34,792 nt of DNA from Methylobacterium sp. J-048 (GCF_022829515.1 NZ_JAKSYL010000128.1:1-34792), one strand, 5' to 3'. Shown: positions 8,749 to 17,555, counted from the stretch's first letter. A program made the numbers and translations. Notes: generated by a model from the sequence alone, not told the origin.

Positions 8749-9606
8749 TCAGGTCGGCCAGAGCACGTAGGTCACGAGCGCGAGGTTCGACCAGCCGTGC
8801 AGCGCGATGCCGGGCCAGAGCCGGCCGGTGCGCCAGCGCAGCCAGCCGAGCACCAAAGCCAGGGGCAGCAGCGAGACCGGCCGGGCGAGCCCCCAGGACG
8901 AGACGTGGGCGGCGGCGAAGATCACGGCCGTGACCAATACGGCGCCGACCGGACCCAAAGCCTCCCGGGCGCGGGCGAAGGCCTCGCCGCGCAGCAGCAG
9001 TTCCTCGGCCACGGGGGCCAGTACGGCGAGGTAGAGCAGCCAGGCCACGACCGCATTCTGGCTCATGAACGGCGACAGCGTCACCCGCCGGCCGAAGCTC
9101 GCGCCGAACAACTCGGCCGTGCCGGTGACCCAGGCGATGTGCAGCACCGGCCAGACCAGGAGGAGCGCCAGCAGCGCGACCGGCCGGATCCCGTTCGGGC
9201 GCTCGCGATCGAGGGCCAGGCGCCGGCGCCAGCCGGCCCGGTCGCGCCACCACGCCCCGCCGAGCACCAGGGCGGCGAGGTAGACCTGGCGCAGGGCGTC
9301 GACCGCGAAGGCGCGGTGGGCGAGTTCGACGGCGCCCAGGAACGGCCGCCGCTCCGGCGGCAGGAACGGGTCGATCCCGGCCCATAGGTCGAAACCGACG
9401 CGGACGCTGGCGAGGGACAGCAGGCTCGCGGCGCCCAGATAGACCAGCACCAGGGCGACGAGCGCGCCGAGGCGCCAGGTCGCCCCCCAGATCCGGTCGA
9501 GCCGGCTCAACCCGTCGGGTGCGGAACCGCGCGACTGCGCATTTCCGGCAACAGGCTGGTCAAGAGGTTCGCCCTGAGACAGTGGCGCGACACGATCGGG
9601 CTTCAA
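8749..9606 (-). CDS. CPBP family intramembrane metalloprotease
   Basis: A multi-pass membrane protein of the CPBP/Abi family. The 285-aa protein has about seven hydrophobic segments. It keeps the family motifs: EELLLR (Glu201, Glu202, Arg206), FAAAH with His234, and HGWSN with His270 and Asn274. These residues form the metal site in Rce1-type proteases. The substrate is unknown. The open frame starts with a TTG at 9606, inside the divergent tmRNA promoter region; a start further in (for example the TTG at residue 33, just before the first helix) is possible. No strong ribosome binding site settles it. Confidence 0.85.
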   Translation of the reverse strand: MKPDRVAPLSQGEPLDQPVAGNAQSRGSAPDGLSRLDRIWGATWRLGALVALVLVYLGAASLLSLASVRVGFDLWAGIDPFLPPERRPFLGAVELAHRAFAVDALRQVYLAALVLGGAWWRDRAGWRRRLALDRERPNGIRPVALLALLLVWPVLHIAWVTGTAELFGASFGRRVTLSPFMSQNAVVAWLLYLAVLAPVAEELLLRGEAFARAREALGPVGAVLVTAVIFAAAHVSSWGLARPVSLLPLALVLGWLRWRTGRLWPGIALHGWSNLALVTYVLWPT

Positions 9607-9630
9607 AACCGGACCGATCCCCTCTATATC
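9602..9630 (+). promoter_or_regulatory. Probable tmRNA promoter
   Basis: A -10-like TATATC at 9625-9630 lies about 18 bases after a TTCAAA-type -35, a few bases before the first stem of the acceptor piece. It is the only AT-rich hexamer near the expected RNA start. The assignment is an inference from position. Confidence 0.35.
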
Positions 9631-9636
9631 TTGGGA

Positions 9637-9925
9637 GCCGGTCGCGAGGCCGGCTATGGCGATAAACGGTCTTCGGAATAAACCTATCGGACCCGGGGGC
9701 GGTACCCGGCGCCTCCACCTGAGCCCAGGACCGATGGCCGCAAGGCCGACGGAACTGGACTGGTCTCAGGCGGGGGCGAAGCTAGGATCGACGAAGGCGT
9801 AAAGGTAGATCTTTCGCTCGGCATGGTTCCGCCGTTCTCGGGCCTTTGCAACAGTTGCCAACGACAACTTTGCTCCGGTGGCGGCGGCCGCGTAAGCGGT
9901 CTCCAAGATCGGTCTCAAGTCCTAG
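9637..9925 (+). ncRNA. ssrA: Permuted two-piece tmRNA
   Basis: Alphaproteobacterial tmRNA gene, circularly permuted so the acceptor piece comes first. The acceptor piece ends cgcctcc-acc (9710-9719) after a T-arm whose stem ccggg/cccgg (9693-9697, 9705-9709) is perfect. The coding piece begins gggggcg at 9772 and pairs with cgcctcc to make a 7-bp acceptor stem with one G-U; aggatcgacg (D-arm-like) follows. The tag frame at 9857-9895 reads A-NDNFAPVAAAA and a TAA, so with the charged alanine the tag is AANDNFAPVAAAA. The spacer 9720-9771 is removed in such RNAs. The outer ends are approximate. It frees stalled ribosomes and tags the product for ClpXP. Confidence 0.9.
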
Positions 9926-10046
9926 CGGTTCGCATCGCGCAGGCGGGGCATGAAGGCGCCCGGCACCGGAAGCCTTCACTCACTTCCTCGGTCCGGCCAT
10001 CCGCGGCAGGGCGCTGGGCACAGACCGGGCGAGAGCGCGACCGCAG

Positions 10047-10676
10047 ATGGCAGACGACCTGATTCGCTACGATCTCCTGGTGCAGGACGCCCTCCGCGGC
10101 GTCGTCCGCAAGGTGCTGACCGACGCCGCCCGGGACGGGCTGATGGGCGACCATCACTTCTACGTCTCGTTCCGGACGGAGGCGCCGGGCGTGCGGATGT
10201 CGCAGGCCCTGCGCGAGAAGTACCCGCAGGACATGACCATCGTCCTGCAGCACCAGTTCTGGGACCTCAGCGTCCACGAGCACACCTTCGAGGTCGGCCT
10301 GTCCTTCTCGGGCGTGCCGGAGCGGCTGCTGGTGCCGTTCGACGCCCTGTCGGGCTTCTTCGACCCCTCCGTGCAGTTCGGCCTGAAGTTCGACCTCACC
10401 GAGGCCGGCGAGGTGCCCGAGGAGGCCAACGCCGCCCCGGCCAAGACCGGCCCGCGCGGAGCCGGATCCGAGCCGAGCGAGGTCCGGCCCAAAAGCTCCG
10501 GGCTCGCCACGATCGGCCCGGCCGCCCCGAAGGTGTTGCCGGCCCCCGCCGCCCAGGGTGACAAGCAGCCCGGCGCCAAGCCGGACGAGAAGGCCCCCCG
10601 CCCCGCCGCCAAGAAGGACGGCGAGGAGAGCAGCGCCGAAGTCGTGAGCCTGGACGCGTTCCGGAAGAAGAGCTGA
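10047..10676 (+). CDS. sspB: SspB-family ClpXP adaptor
   Basis: SspB binds the ssrA tag and tethers tagged proteins to the ClpX unfoldase. The 209-aa protein has the family domain in residues 1-130 (LIRYDLLVQDALRGVVRKVL, then HHFYVSFRTEAPGV, then FEVGLSFSGVPERLLVPF). An Ala/Pro/Lys-rich linker follows (about 130-195), with a short conserved end VVSLDAFRKKS. In the family the C-terminal tail contacts ClpX, so the end motif probably does this. The gene lies just after the tmRNA that encodes its ligand, on the same strand. The start has only a weak ribosome binding site. Confidence 0.9.
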   Translation: MADDLIRYDLLVQDALRGVVRKVLTDAARDGLMGDHHFYVSFRTEAPGVRMSQALREKYPQDMTIVLQHQFWDLSVHEHTFEVGLSFSGVPERLLVPFDALSGFFDPSVQFGLKFDLTEAGEVPEEANAAPAKTGPRGAGSEPSEVRPKSSGLATIGPAAPKVLPAPAAQGDKQPGAKPDEKAPRPAAKKDGEESSAEVVSLDAFRKKS

Positions 10677-10713
10677 ACTCACCGGGCCGAATCGGTGGCC
10701 CGGGGGTTCATTG

Positions 10714-10977
10714 GTGGACGAGACTGTCGCGCAGCCGATCCTGTCGGCGGCGGAGCGCAAGCATCGCGCGAAACGCTTCAACGAAGGCGTGAAACTGGCC
10801 GCGACCTTCTTCAACGCGACGGCGATCCTCACGCTCGGAACGGCGTTCATCAGTCCGCTGGTTCAGCATCCCGCGGATGTGTTCACCAACAACGGCTGGG
10901 CTTTCCTGCTCGCGTCCGTCATCCTACATCTGATCGGACAGATTGCGCTTCGGGTGTTTCTGCGCGCTGAGGAGTAG
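10714..10977 (+). CDS. Small two-helix membrane protein, unknown function
   Basis: An 87-aa protein starting at GTG 10714, with a GGGGG tract seven bases upstream; a TTG directly before it at 10711 is an alternative. The N-terminus is hydrophilic (SAAERKHRAKRFNEG). Two hydrophobic stretches follow (about LAATFFNATAILTLGTAF and WAFLLASVILHLIGQIAL), ending in a charged tail. I do not recognise a family. Only four bases separate its stop from the next gene, whose ribosome binding site lies inside this gene's end, so they are translated as a pair. Confidence 0.7.
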   Translation: MDETVAQPILSAAERKHRAKRFNEGVKLAATFFNATAILTLGTAFISPLVQHPADVFTNNGWAFLLASVILHLIGQIALRVFLRAEE

Positions 10978-10981
10978 CTGG

Positions 10982-11116
10982 ATGCCCCAGAGCTATGCCC
11001 TTCAGATCCTGATGATCGCCGTTGCCATGTCGGCGCTCGGCCTCGGGGGCCTCTTCGTGGCCGCGCGCATCTACGACCGCAACACGCGCCGCCTTGAAGC
11101 GCGCCGGGGTGATTAA
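10982..11116 (+). CDS. 44-aa single-helix membrane protein
   Basis: The frame ATG 10982 to TAA 11116 encodes MPQSYALQILMIAVAMSALG and continues LGGLFVAARI to a basic end, RRLEARRGD. GAGGAG, overlapping the end of the upstream gene, gives a very good ribosome binding site. One membrane helix (about 8-29) with a positively charged C-terminus predicts an inner-membrane peptide with the tail in the cytoplasm. The function is unknown. The tight coupling to the preceding membrane protein suggests a shared role. Confidence 0.65.
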   Translation: MPQSYALQILMIAVAMSALGLGGLFVAARIYDRNTRRLEARRGD

Positions 11117-11271
11117 AGCGCCGTCCCGAAGATCACTTTGATTTTGCGACGCGCTTGCGCCAGTCCGTCGTCGGCGTGGCTTTATGAGCCCAAGCATGTG
11201 TTTCGAGCCAGGTGGCGGCGCTCACCAGCACCTTGACGATCCCTGTAGCCCATCGCCTCACACAGCGGTCG

Positions 11272-11529
11272 TCACGGGCCGAGCAGTTTGACGAAGGCGG
11301 CGCCCGCGCCGAAGAACGCGGCCGCGGCGGCCATGCCGGCAAATCCGATGGAGAGCGGGGCGAGCAGGCGATCCCAACCGATCTTCAAGGTCTCGGCCTG
11401 AAGTTTCGACTGCTCCGCGATCAGCTTGCGTTGCTCGGCGACGAACTTTTCCGTCTCGGCGTTGGACCGCAGGACGCGGGCGACCTGCTCGGCGTAGTCC
11501 AGCGAAGCGGGCGCTGCGGTATCGGACAT
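11272..11529 (-). CDS. Small coiled-coil protein with C-terminal membrane helix
   Basis: An 85-aa protein from the ATG at 11529 (MSDTAAPASLDYAEQVARVL). Residues about 15-50 form a charged heptad-like helix (NAETEKFVAEQRKLIAEQSK, LQAETLK), and the C-terminus is hydrophobic (LSIGFAGMAAAAAFFGAGAA). GGGAG lies just upstream of the start. The layout resembles the broken DUF1640-like gene at 2501-2908, but there is no clear sequence identity. Convergent with the two small membrane-protein genes to its left; the gap 11117-11271 has no supported gene. Confidence 0.65.
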   Translation of the reverse strand: MSDTAAPASLDYAEQVARVLRSNAETEKFVAEQRKLIAEQSKLQAETLKIGWDRLLAPLSIGFAGMAAAAAFFGAGAAFVKLLGP

Positions 11530-11590
11530 CAGGGAATCTCCCTCCACCCGGTCCACAAGGTGCGAACCGGCAGGGACCGCGTCAACCCGC

Positions 11591-12979
11591 TCAAGCCCGC
11601 AGCTCCGCCTCCATCCGCAAGCCGTGCTCCGGCCGGAGCGTCACCCGGTGGAGCGGGCTGACCGGTGGGTGATCCTCCGGCAGCCGGAAGCGCACCGCCC
11701 GGACCACGTGGGCCAGCACGATCACCGCTTCCTGGATCGAAAAGCTCTGGCCGATGCAGACCCGGGGCCCGGCGCCGAACGGCAGGTAGGCGAAGCGCGG
11801 GATCGCGTCCCGGTTTTCGGGCAAAAAGCGTTCCGGCATGAACGCCTCTGGATCCTCCCACAGCGTCTGGTGGCGGTGGAGCACCCAGGGGGCCACCATC
11901 ACCAGCGAGCCGCGCGGGATCTTGATCCGGCCGAGCCGGTCGTCCCGCGTCGCCTGCCGGCTGAGGAACGGCACCGGCGGGAACAGGCGCATCGCCTCCT
12001 CGATCACCGCCCGCGTGTAAGGCAGCTGCTCGACGGCGAAATCCCCGTCGCCAGCCGCGTCGACCTCGGCCTCGATCCGCGCCTGCGCGGCGGGATCCTG
12101 CGACAGGCAGTAGAGTGCCCAGGTCAGCGAATTGGCCGTGGTCTCGTGGCCGGCCGCGATGAAGGTGACGATGTTGGCTTTCACGGCGAGGTCCGAGAGC
12201 CCGTTGCCGGTTTCCGGATCCTGCGCGGCGAGCAGCAGGGTCAGCAGATCGCGGGGCGCCTCGCCCCGCGCCATCGCCGCCTTGCGCCGGGCGATGAGCT
12301 CGTCGACCACCTCGGCGAAGAACCGGCCGGCCGGCCGCGCCCGCAGGCGGCCGATGCGCGGCACGAAATCGGGCACCCCGAACACGTCGAGGGGGTCGAT
12401 CGGCCCCACCGCCTCAAGGAACCGGGTGATCGCGCGGCCCAGCGCGTCGGGATCGCCCGGCAGCCCCTGCGTAAAAATCGTCCGCTCCAGCACGTCGAGG
12501 GTGACGCGGGTCATCTCCAGGGCGACGTCGACCTTCTTGCCGCCCCGGCGGGCGAGGCGGCGCCCCAGCTTGGCGCCGGCCGCGTTCATCGCATCGGAAA
12601 AGCCCTGGACCGTGCGGGCGTTGAAGATCGGCGCCAGCGTCCGGCGCTGGAGCCGCCACTCATCGCCCTCGGCGCTGAGCAGGCCGTTGCCCAAACCCGG
12701 CGCCAGCACCCGGCGCTGCAGGTCGTCCTTGCGGTAGCCCTCGACGTTCTCGACCAGGAGATAGCGAATCAGGCCTGGGTCGCTGACCACGGTGATCCGG
12801 CCCATCGCGCCCTCGGCGGCCACGACCGGCTCCTTGAAGTGCACGTCCATCCAGGTGGTGATCGGGTTCTTGCGGGCGGCCCGGAGGAAGTCGAACAGGC
12901 CCAGCGGCTCGCGCAGCGGGCGCGGCACCGGCGGGCGGAACCGGGTAGCGGGCTCGGTCAGGTCGATCGTCGCGCTCAT
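11591..12979 (-). CDS. Cytochrome P450
   Basis: A soluble bacterial P450 monooxygenase of 462 aa. The oxygen-binding I-helix motif is AGHETT (276-281), the K-helix ExxR is in EEAMR (327-331), the PERF segment lies near 382, and the heme loop [10 protein letters not shown] (401-410) carries the ligand Cys408. All signature residues are intact. No ferredoxin or reductase gene lies nearby, so redox partners must be encoded elsewhere. The substrate cannot be told from sequence. It is divergent from fumC across 121 bases. Confidence 0.95.
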   Translation of the reverse strand: MSATIDLTEPATRFRPPVPRPLREPLGLFDFLRAARKNPITTWMDVHFKEPVVAAEGAMGRITVVSDPGLIRYLLVENVEGYRKDDLQRRVLAPGLGNGLLSAEGDEWRLQRRTLAPIFNARTVQGFSDAMNAAGAKLGRRLARRGGKKVDVALEMTRVTLDVLERTIFTQGLPGDPDALGRAITRFLEAVGPIDPLDVFGVPDFVPRIGRLRARPAGRFFAEVVDELIARRKAAMARGEAPRDLLTLLLAAQDPETGNGLSDLAVKANIVTFIAAGHETTANSLTWALYCLSQDPAAQARIEAEVDAAGDGDFAVEQLPYTRAVIEEAMRLFPPVPFLSRQATRDDRLGRIKIPRGSLVMVAPWVLHRHQTLWEDPEAFMPERFLPENRDAIPRFAYLPFGAGPRVCIGQSFSIQEAVIVLAHVVRAVRFRLPEDHPPVSPLHRVTLRPEHGLRMEAELRA

Positions 12980-13100
12980 CGGCTCCTTATCCGGCGGGAA
13001 CAGAGCCCCGCTCTTGTCCGGCGCCGGGAAAAACCGGCATCGCGATTCATCCGCGCCTCATTTAAGTAGGCACCGCACTGCACCAAACGTAGAGGCCACG

Positions 13101-14516
13101 ATGTCGCCCACCGAGACCGGAACCGCCACCCGCACCGAGTCCGACACCTTCGGGCCGATCGAGGTCCCGGCCCACCGGTACTGGGGGGCGCAGACCCAGC
13201 GCTCGATCCAGAACTTCAAGATCGGCACCGAGCGCATGCCGGCGCCCCTGGTCCACGCGCTGGGTCTGGTGAAGCAGGCCGCCGCCCTGGTGAACAAGGA
13301 TCTCGGCGCGCTTGAGCCCAAGCTCGCCGCCGCCATCGCGGCGGCCGCCGCCGAGGTCGTGGCCGGGAAGTACGACGACGAGTTCCCGCTGGTGGTCTGG
13401 CAGACCGGCTCGGGCACCCAGTCCAACATGAACGCCAACGAGGTGATCGCCAGCCTCGCCAACGAGGCTCTGGGCGGGAAGCGCGGCGGCAAGACGCCGA
13501 TCCACCCGAACGACCACGTCAATCGCGGCCAGTCCTCGAACGACACCTTCCCCACCGCCATGCACATCGCGGTCGCCCGGGAGATCAGCGGCCGCCTGAT
13601 GCCGGCGCTCACCCACCTGCACACGGCGCTCGACGCCAAGGCCAAGGCGTTCGAATCGATCGTCAAGATCGGCCGCACCCACCTGCAGGACGCGACCCCG
13701 GTCTCGCTCGGCCAGGAATTCTCCGGCTACGCCGCCCAGGTGGCGCTCGGCGGCTCGCGCGTCGCCGCGACGCTGCCCGGCGTGCTGGCGCTCGCCCAGG
13801 GCGGCACCGCAGTCGGCACCGGCCTCAACGCGCACCCCGACTTCGCCCAAAAATTCGCCGCCCAGGTCGCGGCGCTGACCGGTCTGCAATTCACCAGCGC
13901 CGACAACAAGTTCGAGGCGCTCGCGACCCACGACGCGCTGGTGTTCACCCAGGGCGCGCTCTCGGCGCTCGCCGCCGGCCTGTTCAAGATCGCCCAGGAT
14001 ATCCGCCTGCTCGGCTCCGGCCCGCGCTCGGGCCTCGGCGAGCTGTCGCTGCCCGAGAACGAGCCCGGCTCCTCGATCATGCCTGGCAAGGTCAACCCGA
14101 CCCAGTGCGAGGCGCTGACCATGGTGTGCTGCCAGGTGGTCGGCAACGCGACCACGGTGAGCTTCGCCGGCTCGCAGGGCAATTTCGAGCTGAACGTGTT
14201 CAAGCCGGTGATCGCCAACGCGGTGCTGCAATCGATCCGGCTGCTCGCCGACGCCGCGGTGAGCTTCACCGACAATTGCGTGGTCGGCATCAAGGCCAAC
14301 GAGGACAAGATCGCCGACCTGATGAGCCGCTCGCTCATGCTGGTGACCGCGCTCGCCCCCTCGATCGGCTACGACAAGGCCGCCGAGATCGCCAAGACGG
14401 CGCACAAGAACGGCACCACCCTCAAGGAGGAGGCCCTGCGCCTGGGCTACGTCACCGAGGCGGAGTTCGAGCGCGTGGTCCGGCCGGAGACGATGCTGGC
14501 CCCCAGCGCCGATTAA
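13101..14516 (+). CDS. fumC: Class II fumarate hydratase
   Basis: Iron-independent fumarase converting fumarate and malate in the TCA cycle. The 471-aa protein is full length. Conserved regions are [10 protein letters not shown] (102-111), HPNDHVN (135-141), which forms part of the second carboxylate site, THLQDATP (about 193-200), and the superfamily signature [11 protein letters not shown] (323-333) on the active-site loop. AGAGG lies upstream of the ATG at 13101. A perfect 8-bp hairpin follows the stop, and the small DUF4169 gene comes next, an order common in this bacterial class. Confidence 0.96.
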   Translation: MSPTETGTATRTESDTFGPIEVPAHRYWGAQTQRSIQNFKIGTERMPAPLVHALGLVKQAAALVNKDLGALEPKLAAAIAAAAAEVVAGKYDDEFPLVVWQTGSGTQSNMNANEVIASLANEALGGKRGGKTPIHPNDHVNRGQSSNDTFPTAMHIAVAREISGRLMPALTHLHTALDAKAKAFESIVKIGRTHLQDATPVSLGQEFSGYAAQVALGGSRVAATLPGVLALAQGGTAVGTGLNAHPDFAQKFAAQVAALTGLQFTSADNKFEALATHDALVFTQGALSALAAGLFKIAQDIRLLGSGPRSGLGELSLPENEPGSSIMPGKVNPTQCEALTMVCCQVVGNATTVSFAGSQGNFELNVFKPVIANAVLQSIRLLADAAVSFTDNCVVGIKANEDKIADLMSRSLMLVTALAPSIGYDKAAEIAKTAHKNGTTLKEEALRLGYVTEAEFERVVRPETMLAPSAD

Positions 14517-14530
14517 TCTCTTTGGGACTG

Positions 14531-14556
14531 GCCGGCGCGGTTTGTCCTGCGCCGGC
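14531..14556 (+). other. Hairpin after fumC
   Basis: gccggcgc (14531-14538) and gcgccggc (14549-14556) form a perfect 8-bp stem with a 10-base loop, 15 bases after the fumC stop. There is no T-tract, so it is more likely an mRNA-stabilising hairpin between fumC and the next gene than a full terminator. Confidence 0.5.
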
Positions 14557-14578
14557 TGACGCAATCGGGAGGCGATCC

Positions 14579-14785
14579 GTGGCCGAGATCATCAACCTGC
14601 GCCAGGTCCGCAAGGCCAAGGCCCGCGCGGCCGAGGATGCCAAGGCCGAGGAGAACCGGATCGCCTTCGGGCGTCCGAAGAAGGCCAAGACCCTGCAGCA
14701 GCGGCGCAAGGCCCTGGAGATCGACCGCCACGAGGGCCATCGGCTCGAACGCGGCGAGCCGGATTCCGATTCGTCCCCATCATGA
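14579..14785 (+). CDS. DUF4169 family protein
   Basis: A 68-aa basic, helical protein from GTG 14579, with GGGAGG six bases upstream. The sequence AEIINLRQVRKAKARAAEDA and the following FGRPKK and the His/Glu-rich end are typical of DUF4169, a short family found next to fumC and a ribbon-helix-helix gene in alphaproteobacteria. No function is known. It ends 10 bases before the ribbon-helix-helix gene, so they are probably co-transcribed. Confidence 0.85.
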   Translation: MAEIINLRQVRKAKARAAEDAKAEENRIAFGRPKKAKTLQQRRKALEIDRHEGHRLERGEPDSDSSPS

Positions 14786-14795
14786 CGCGCGCATC

Positions 14796-15026
14796 ATGAG
14801 CGCTGGCGTCAGCAAGCGCTCGGTGGTGATCGCGGGCCATCGCACCAGCGTGTCCCTGGAAGATCCGTTCTGGGCGGCCCTCCGTGAGGTCGCGGAGGCG
14901 CGCGGCCAGTCGGTCCAGGCTCTGATCGGCGCGATCGATGCCGGGCGCGGCGGCCAGAACCTGTCCTCGGCGATCCGGGTGTTCGTGCTGGACGCGGTGC
15001 GCGCCGGGCCGATCCGCGAATCGTGA
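14796..15026 (+). CDS. Ribbon-helix-helix domain protein
   Basis: A 76-aa protein with the pattern SVVIAGHRTSVSLEDPFWAA (short strand, turn, helix) followed by LREVAEARGQSVQALIGAID and LSSAIRVFVLDAVRAG. This matches the ribbon-helix-helix family of small DNA-binding proteins found beside DUF4169 genes. No toxin gene is adjacent, so it is not evidently an antitoxin. The target is unknown. Confidence 0.85.
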   Translation: MSAGVSKRSVVIAGHRTSVSLEDPFWAALREVAEARGQSVQALIGAIDAGRGGQNLSSAIRVFVLDAVRAGPIRES

Positions 15027-15098
15027 GCGGCTCCAGCCTTCCCGTCTGCGACCCGATATGAGAAGGGCGTGACAGAACCACGCAGGAGACTCGACCGA

Positions 15099-15716
15099 AT
15101 GGCCAACCGCGAACCGCTTCTCAAGCCGATCCCGATCGCCGAACTGCGCCCGACGCAGATGACGGTGGGCTACCGGGAGGTCGCCGAGAAGCGTCGCCGC
15201 TGGCGGCAGTACGACGGCGAGAAGAAGAAGGCGTTCCTCGGGGCGCACATGATCCCGACCGTGCTCGGGCCGAAGAAGCGCCACTACGTGATCGATCATC
15301 ACCACCTCTCCCGGGCGCTTCAGGAAGAGGGCGTCGAGAGCGTGCTGGTCACGGTGGTGGCCGACCTGCATCACCTGGAGAAGGATGCGTTCTGGACGGT
15401 CTGCGACCACAAATCCTGGGTCTATCCCTATGACGCCGAGGGCGTGCGCCGGGATTTCAAGGACGTCCCGAAGGCGATCGCCGACCTCGCCGACGACCCG
15501 TACCGCAGCCTCGCGGGCGAGCTGCGCCGGGCCGGCGGCTTCGCCAAGGACACGACCCCGTTCAGCGAGTTCCTCTGGGCGGATTTCTTACGCCGCAACA
15601 TCAAGGAGAAGCGCGTCGAGAACGACTTTTCCGACGCGCTGGAGAAGGCGATGGCGCTCGCCAAGTCCAAGGATGCCGGCTACCTCCCCGGCTGGTGCGG
15701 CCCCTCGGAAGGCTGA
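15099..15716 (+). CDS. ParB-like nuclease domain protein (ParBc_2 type)
   Basis: A 205-aa protein from the ATG at 15099, with AGGAG upstream; an in-frame GTG at 15069 is a second option. It has the ParB-like core: LLKPIPIAELRPTQMTVGYR, then HMIPTVLG, then YVIDHHHLSRALQEEG. Aromatic-rich regions follow (DHKSWVYPYDAEGVRR; FSEFLWADFLRRNIKEK). This resembles the putative nuclease family with a ParB-like fold and not chromosome-partition ParB, since no helix-turn-helix region is present. The role is unknown. Confidence 0.8.
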   Translation: MANREPLLKPIPIAELRPTQMTVGYREVAEKRRRWRQYDGEKKKAFLGAHMIPTVLGPKKRHYVIDHHHLSRALQEEGVESVLVTVVADLHHLEKDAFWTVCDHKSWVYPYDAEGVRRDFKDVPKAIADLADDPYRSLAGELRRAGGFAKDTTPFSEFLWADFLRRNIKEKRVENDFSDALEKAMALAKSKDAGYLPGWCGPSEG

Positions 15717-15731
15717 AGAGCCGACGCCGGG

Positions 15732-16115
15732 TCAGATCCCCCAATAGGGCGCGGCGTCGTAGTAGCGATGGATCTGCTCCTCCCAGGCACCGTCCTCGGC
15801 CGGGTCGGTGCCCTCGGGGGTGCGGGCCGGGGCGGCACGCAGCTGGTCCTCGGTGAGGTCGAGCACGTAGGCGTCCTGCCCCGGCTCGAAGCGCAGCACC
15901 GACCAGGGCAGCGTGTAGAAATCCTCGCCGAGCCCCAGGAAGCCGCCGAAACTCATCACCGCGTAGGCGACCCGGCCGGAGACCTTGTCGAGCATCAGCC
16001 GCTCGATCCGGCCGACCTTGCCGCCGTCCGGCCGGCGGACATCCGTGCCGATGACCCGATCGCTGGCGATCAGGCTGCGCGGCTGCCGCGCCGCGGGGGG
16101 TGGATTGGCCGCCAT
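15732..16115 (-). CDS. PRC-barrel domain protein
   Basis: A 127-aa protein with a single PRC-barrel: SLIASDRVIGTDVRRPDGGK, VGRIERLMLDKVSGRVAYAV, then FGGFLGLGEDFYTLPWSVLR. The tail (DGAWEEQIHRYYDAAPYWG) is aromatic and acidic. PRC-barrels of this stand-alone type occur in alphaproteobacteria as small cytosolic proteins of uncertain, possibly stress-related, function. It converges on the ParB-like gene 15 bases away. Confidence 0.85.
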   Translation of the reverse strand: MAANPPPAARQPRSLIASDRVIGTDVRRPDGGKVGRIERLMLDKVSGRVAYAVMSFGGFLGLGEDFYTLPWSVLRFEPGQDAYVLDLTEDQLRAAPARTPEGTDPAEDGAWEEQIHRYYDAAPYWGI

Positions 16116-16243
16116 GCTCGCCTCCCGGATCGTGTGTGCGTTTCGGTGCGTTAGGATCCGCTGCCTGAAAAACGCCCGGGCCGTGCGCGACGTTCCGGTC
16201 CGGGCCTGCGCCTGCCCCCTCAGACGGACGAACAGCTCCCCGC

Positions 16244-17179
16244 ATGCAGATCCCGTTCACGGCCACACGTCTCAAGCCAGGCGTCGCGCTCGCCGCCCTG
16301 CTTCTGTCCGTCGCGGGCGCGCATGCCCAGGACCGCGGCAGCGTCGACCCGAAGCCGCTGCCGCCGCTGGAGCACCCGGACGCGCCCTCGACCCCGGCCA
16401 AGGCCCTGTTCGGCCGGGTCACCCGCGCCTCGTCCGGGCCGGCCCATATCTACGGGTTCTACGCCAAGGGCTGCTTCGCCGGGGGCGAGGCGCTGCCGAT
16501 GGACGGGCCGAACTGGCAGGTCATGCGCCCGTCCCGCAACCGGATGTGGGGCACGCCCTATCTGATCGATTTCGTCGAGCGCCTGTCGCAGAAGGCCGTC
16601 CGGGTCGGCTGGCCGGGGCTGCTCGTCGGCGACATGGCCCAGCCCCGCGGCGGCCCGATGATCACCGGCCACGCCTCGCACCAGATCGGCATCGACGCCG
16701 ATATCTGGCTGACCCCGATGCCCGACCAACGCATGAGCCGGGCGGAGCGCGAGGAGACCTCGGCCACCGACATGGTCCGCCCGGACCGCCTCGACATCGA
16801 CCCGAAGGTCTGGACGCCGACCCATCTGCAATTGATCAAGCTCACCGCCGAGCAGCCGGAGGTGGAGCGCATCTTCGTCAACGCGGCGATCAAGAAGGCC
16901 CTGTGCCGGGAGGCTTCGGGCCGGAGCTGGATGTCGAAGGTGCGCCCGATGTACGGGCACAACTACCATTACCATATCCGGCTCGCCTGCCCGGCCGGCC
17001 AGGAGGATTGCCAGCCCCAGGGGGCGCCCGCCGCCTCGGATGGCTGCGACGACCTGAGTTACTGGTTCTCCGACGCGGTGCTGCACCCGAAGCCGCCCAA
17101 GGTGCCGCCGAAGCCCAAGCCTGCCATGACCCTGGCGGCCCTGCCATCCGCCTGCCGGGCGGTGCTCAAGGGGCCGTAG
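16244..17179 (+). CDS. mepA: Penicillin-insensitive murein endopeptidase MepA
   Basis: A periplasmic LAS-type metallopeptidase that cuts D-Ala-mDAP cross-links in peptidoglycan. The 311-aa protein has a signal peptide ending near AGAHAQ (about 24-29). Metal and active-site motifs are GHASHQIGIDADIW (His143, His146, Asp151) and YGHNYHYHIRL (His239, His242, His244). Cysteines that could form disulfides are scattered through the mature part (CFAG, CREA, CPAGQEDC, CDD). A Pro/Lys-rich segment lies near the C-terminus. Two small exported or membrane proteins follow on the same strand. Confidence 0.93.
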   Translation: MQIPFTATRLKPGVALAALLLSVAGAHAQDRGSVDPKPLPPLEHPDAPSTPAKALFGRVTRASSGPAHIYGFYAKGCFAGGEALPMDGPNWQVMRPSRNRMWGTPYLIDFVERLSQKAVRVGWPGLLVGDMAQPRGGPMITGHASHQIGIDADIWLTPMPDQRMSRAEREETSATDMVRPDRLDIDPKVWTPTHLQLIKLTAEQPEVERIFVNAAIKKALCREASGRSWMSKVRPMYGHNYHYHIRLACPAGQEDCQPQGAPAASDGCDDLSYWFSDAVLHPKPPKVPPKPKPAMTLAALPSACRAVLKGP

Positions 17180-17198
17180 CCCGATGGAGTATCCCCGC

Positions 17199-17555
17199 AT
17201 GCGAATCCGCAGCCTGTTGCCGACGACGCTCGTCCTGGCCGCCATCGCGGCCCCGGCCCTGGGCCAGACGCCGGCGGAGCCGCCGGCCAACGCCCTCAAG
17301 GCGGCCAAGCTCGCCGGCCTCGCCGGTTTCGTGAACGTCCATTGCCAAACGCTGCGGACCGACGGCGACCGCTTCAAGAGCGTGGTCCAGGCGATGGGCG
17401 TCGATCCGGCCGACCTCGAGCGAAAACCCCTGCTGCTGCAGGCCCGATCCTACCTCGCCGTCTACGAGAAGGATGTGCCGGCCAGCTGCACCCGAGCGGA
17501 CGAGCTGTTCGGCCGGACCGGGAAGGTCGTACCGGGGGTGTTCGTCCCGCGCTGA
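17199..17555 (+). CDS. Small exported protein of unknown function
   Basis: A 118-aa protein from ATG 17199, with GGAG nine bases upstream; an in-frame ATG at 17184 would add five residues. The N-terminus MRIRSLLPTTLVLAAIAAPA, ending LGQ, is a good signal peptide. The mature part has two cysteines (VHCQTL and PASCTRADEL) that could form a disulfide, and it ends GKVVPGVFVPR. I do not recognise the family. It begins 19 bases after mepA and is probably co-transcribed, so an envelope role is plausible but unproven. Confidence 0.75.
   Translation: MRIRSLLPTTLVLAAIAAPALGQTPAEPPANALKAAKLAGLAGFVNVHCQTLRTDGDRFKSVVQAMGVDPADLERKPLLLQARSYLAVYEKDVPASCTRADELFGRTGKVVPGVFVPR

Noticed and set aside
11133..11342. 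Minus-strand frame ending SAATWLETHAWAHKATPTTD with a basic tail
   Set aside because: Its first half lies antisense-shifted over the coiled-coil gene at 11272-11529 and no start with a ribosome binding site is near the distinctive tail. A decayed gene end is possible but not supportable.
14531..14556. Hairpin after fumC as an intrinsic terminator
   Set aside because: The stem is perfect but no T-run follows and the next gene begins 23 bases later on the same strand, so read-through is likely.
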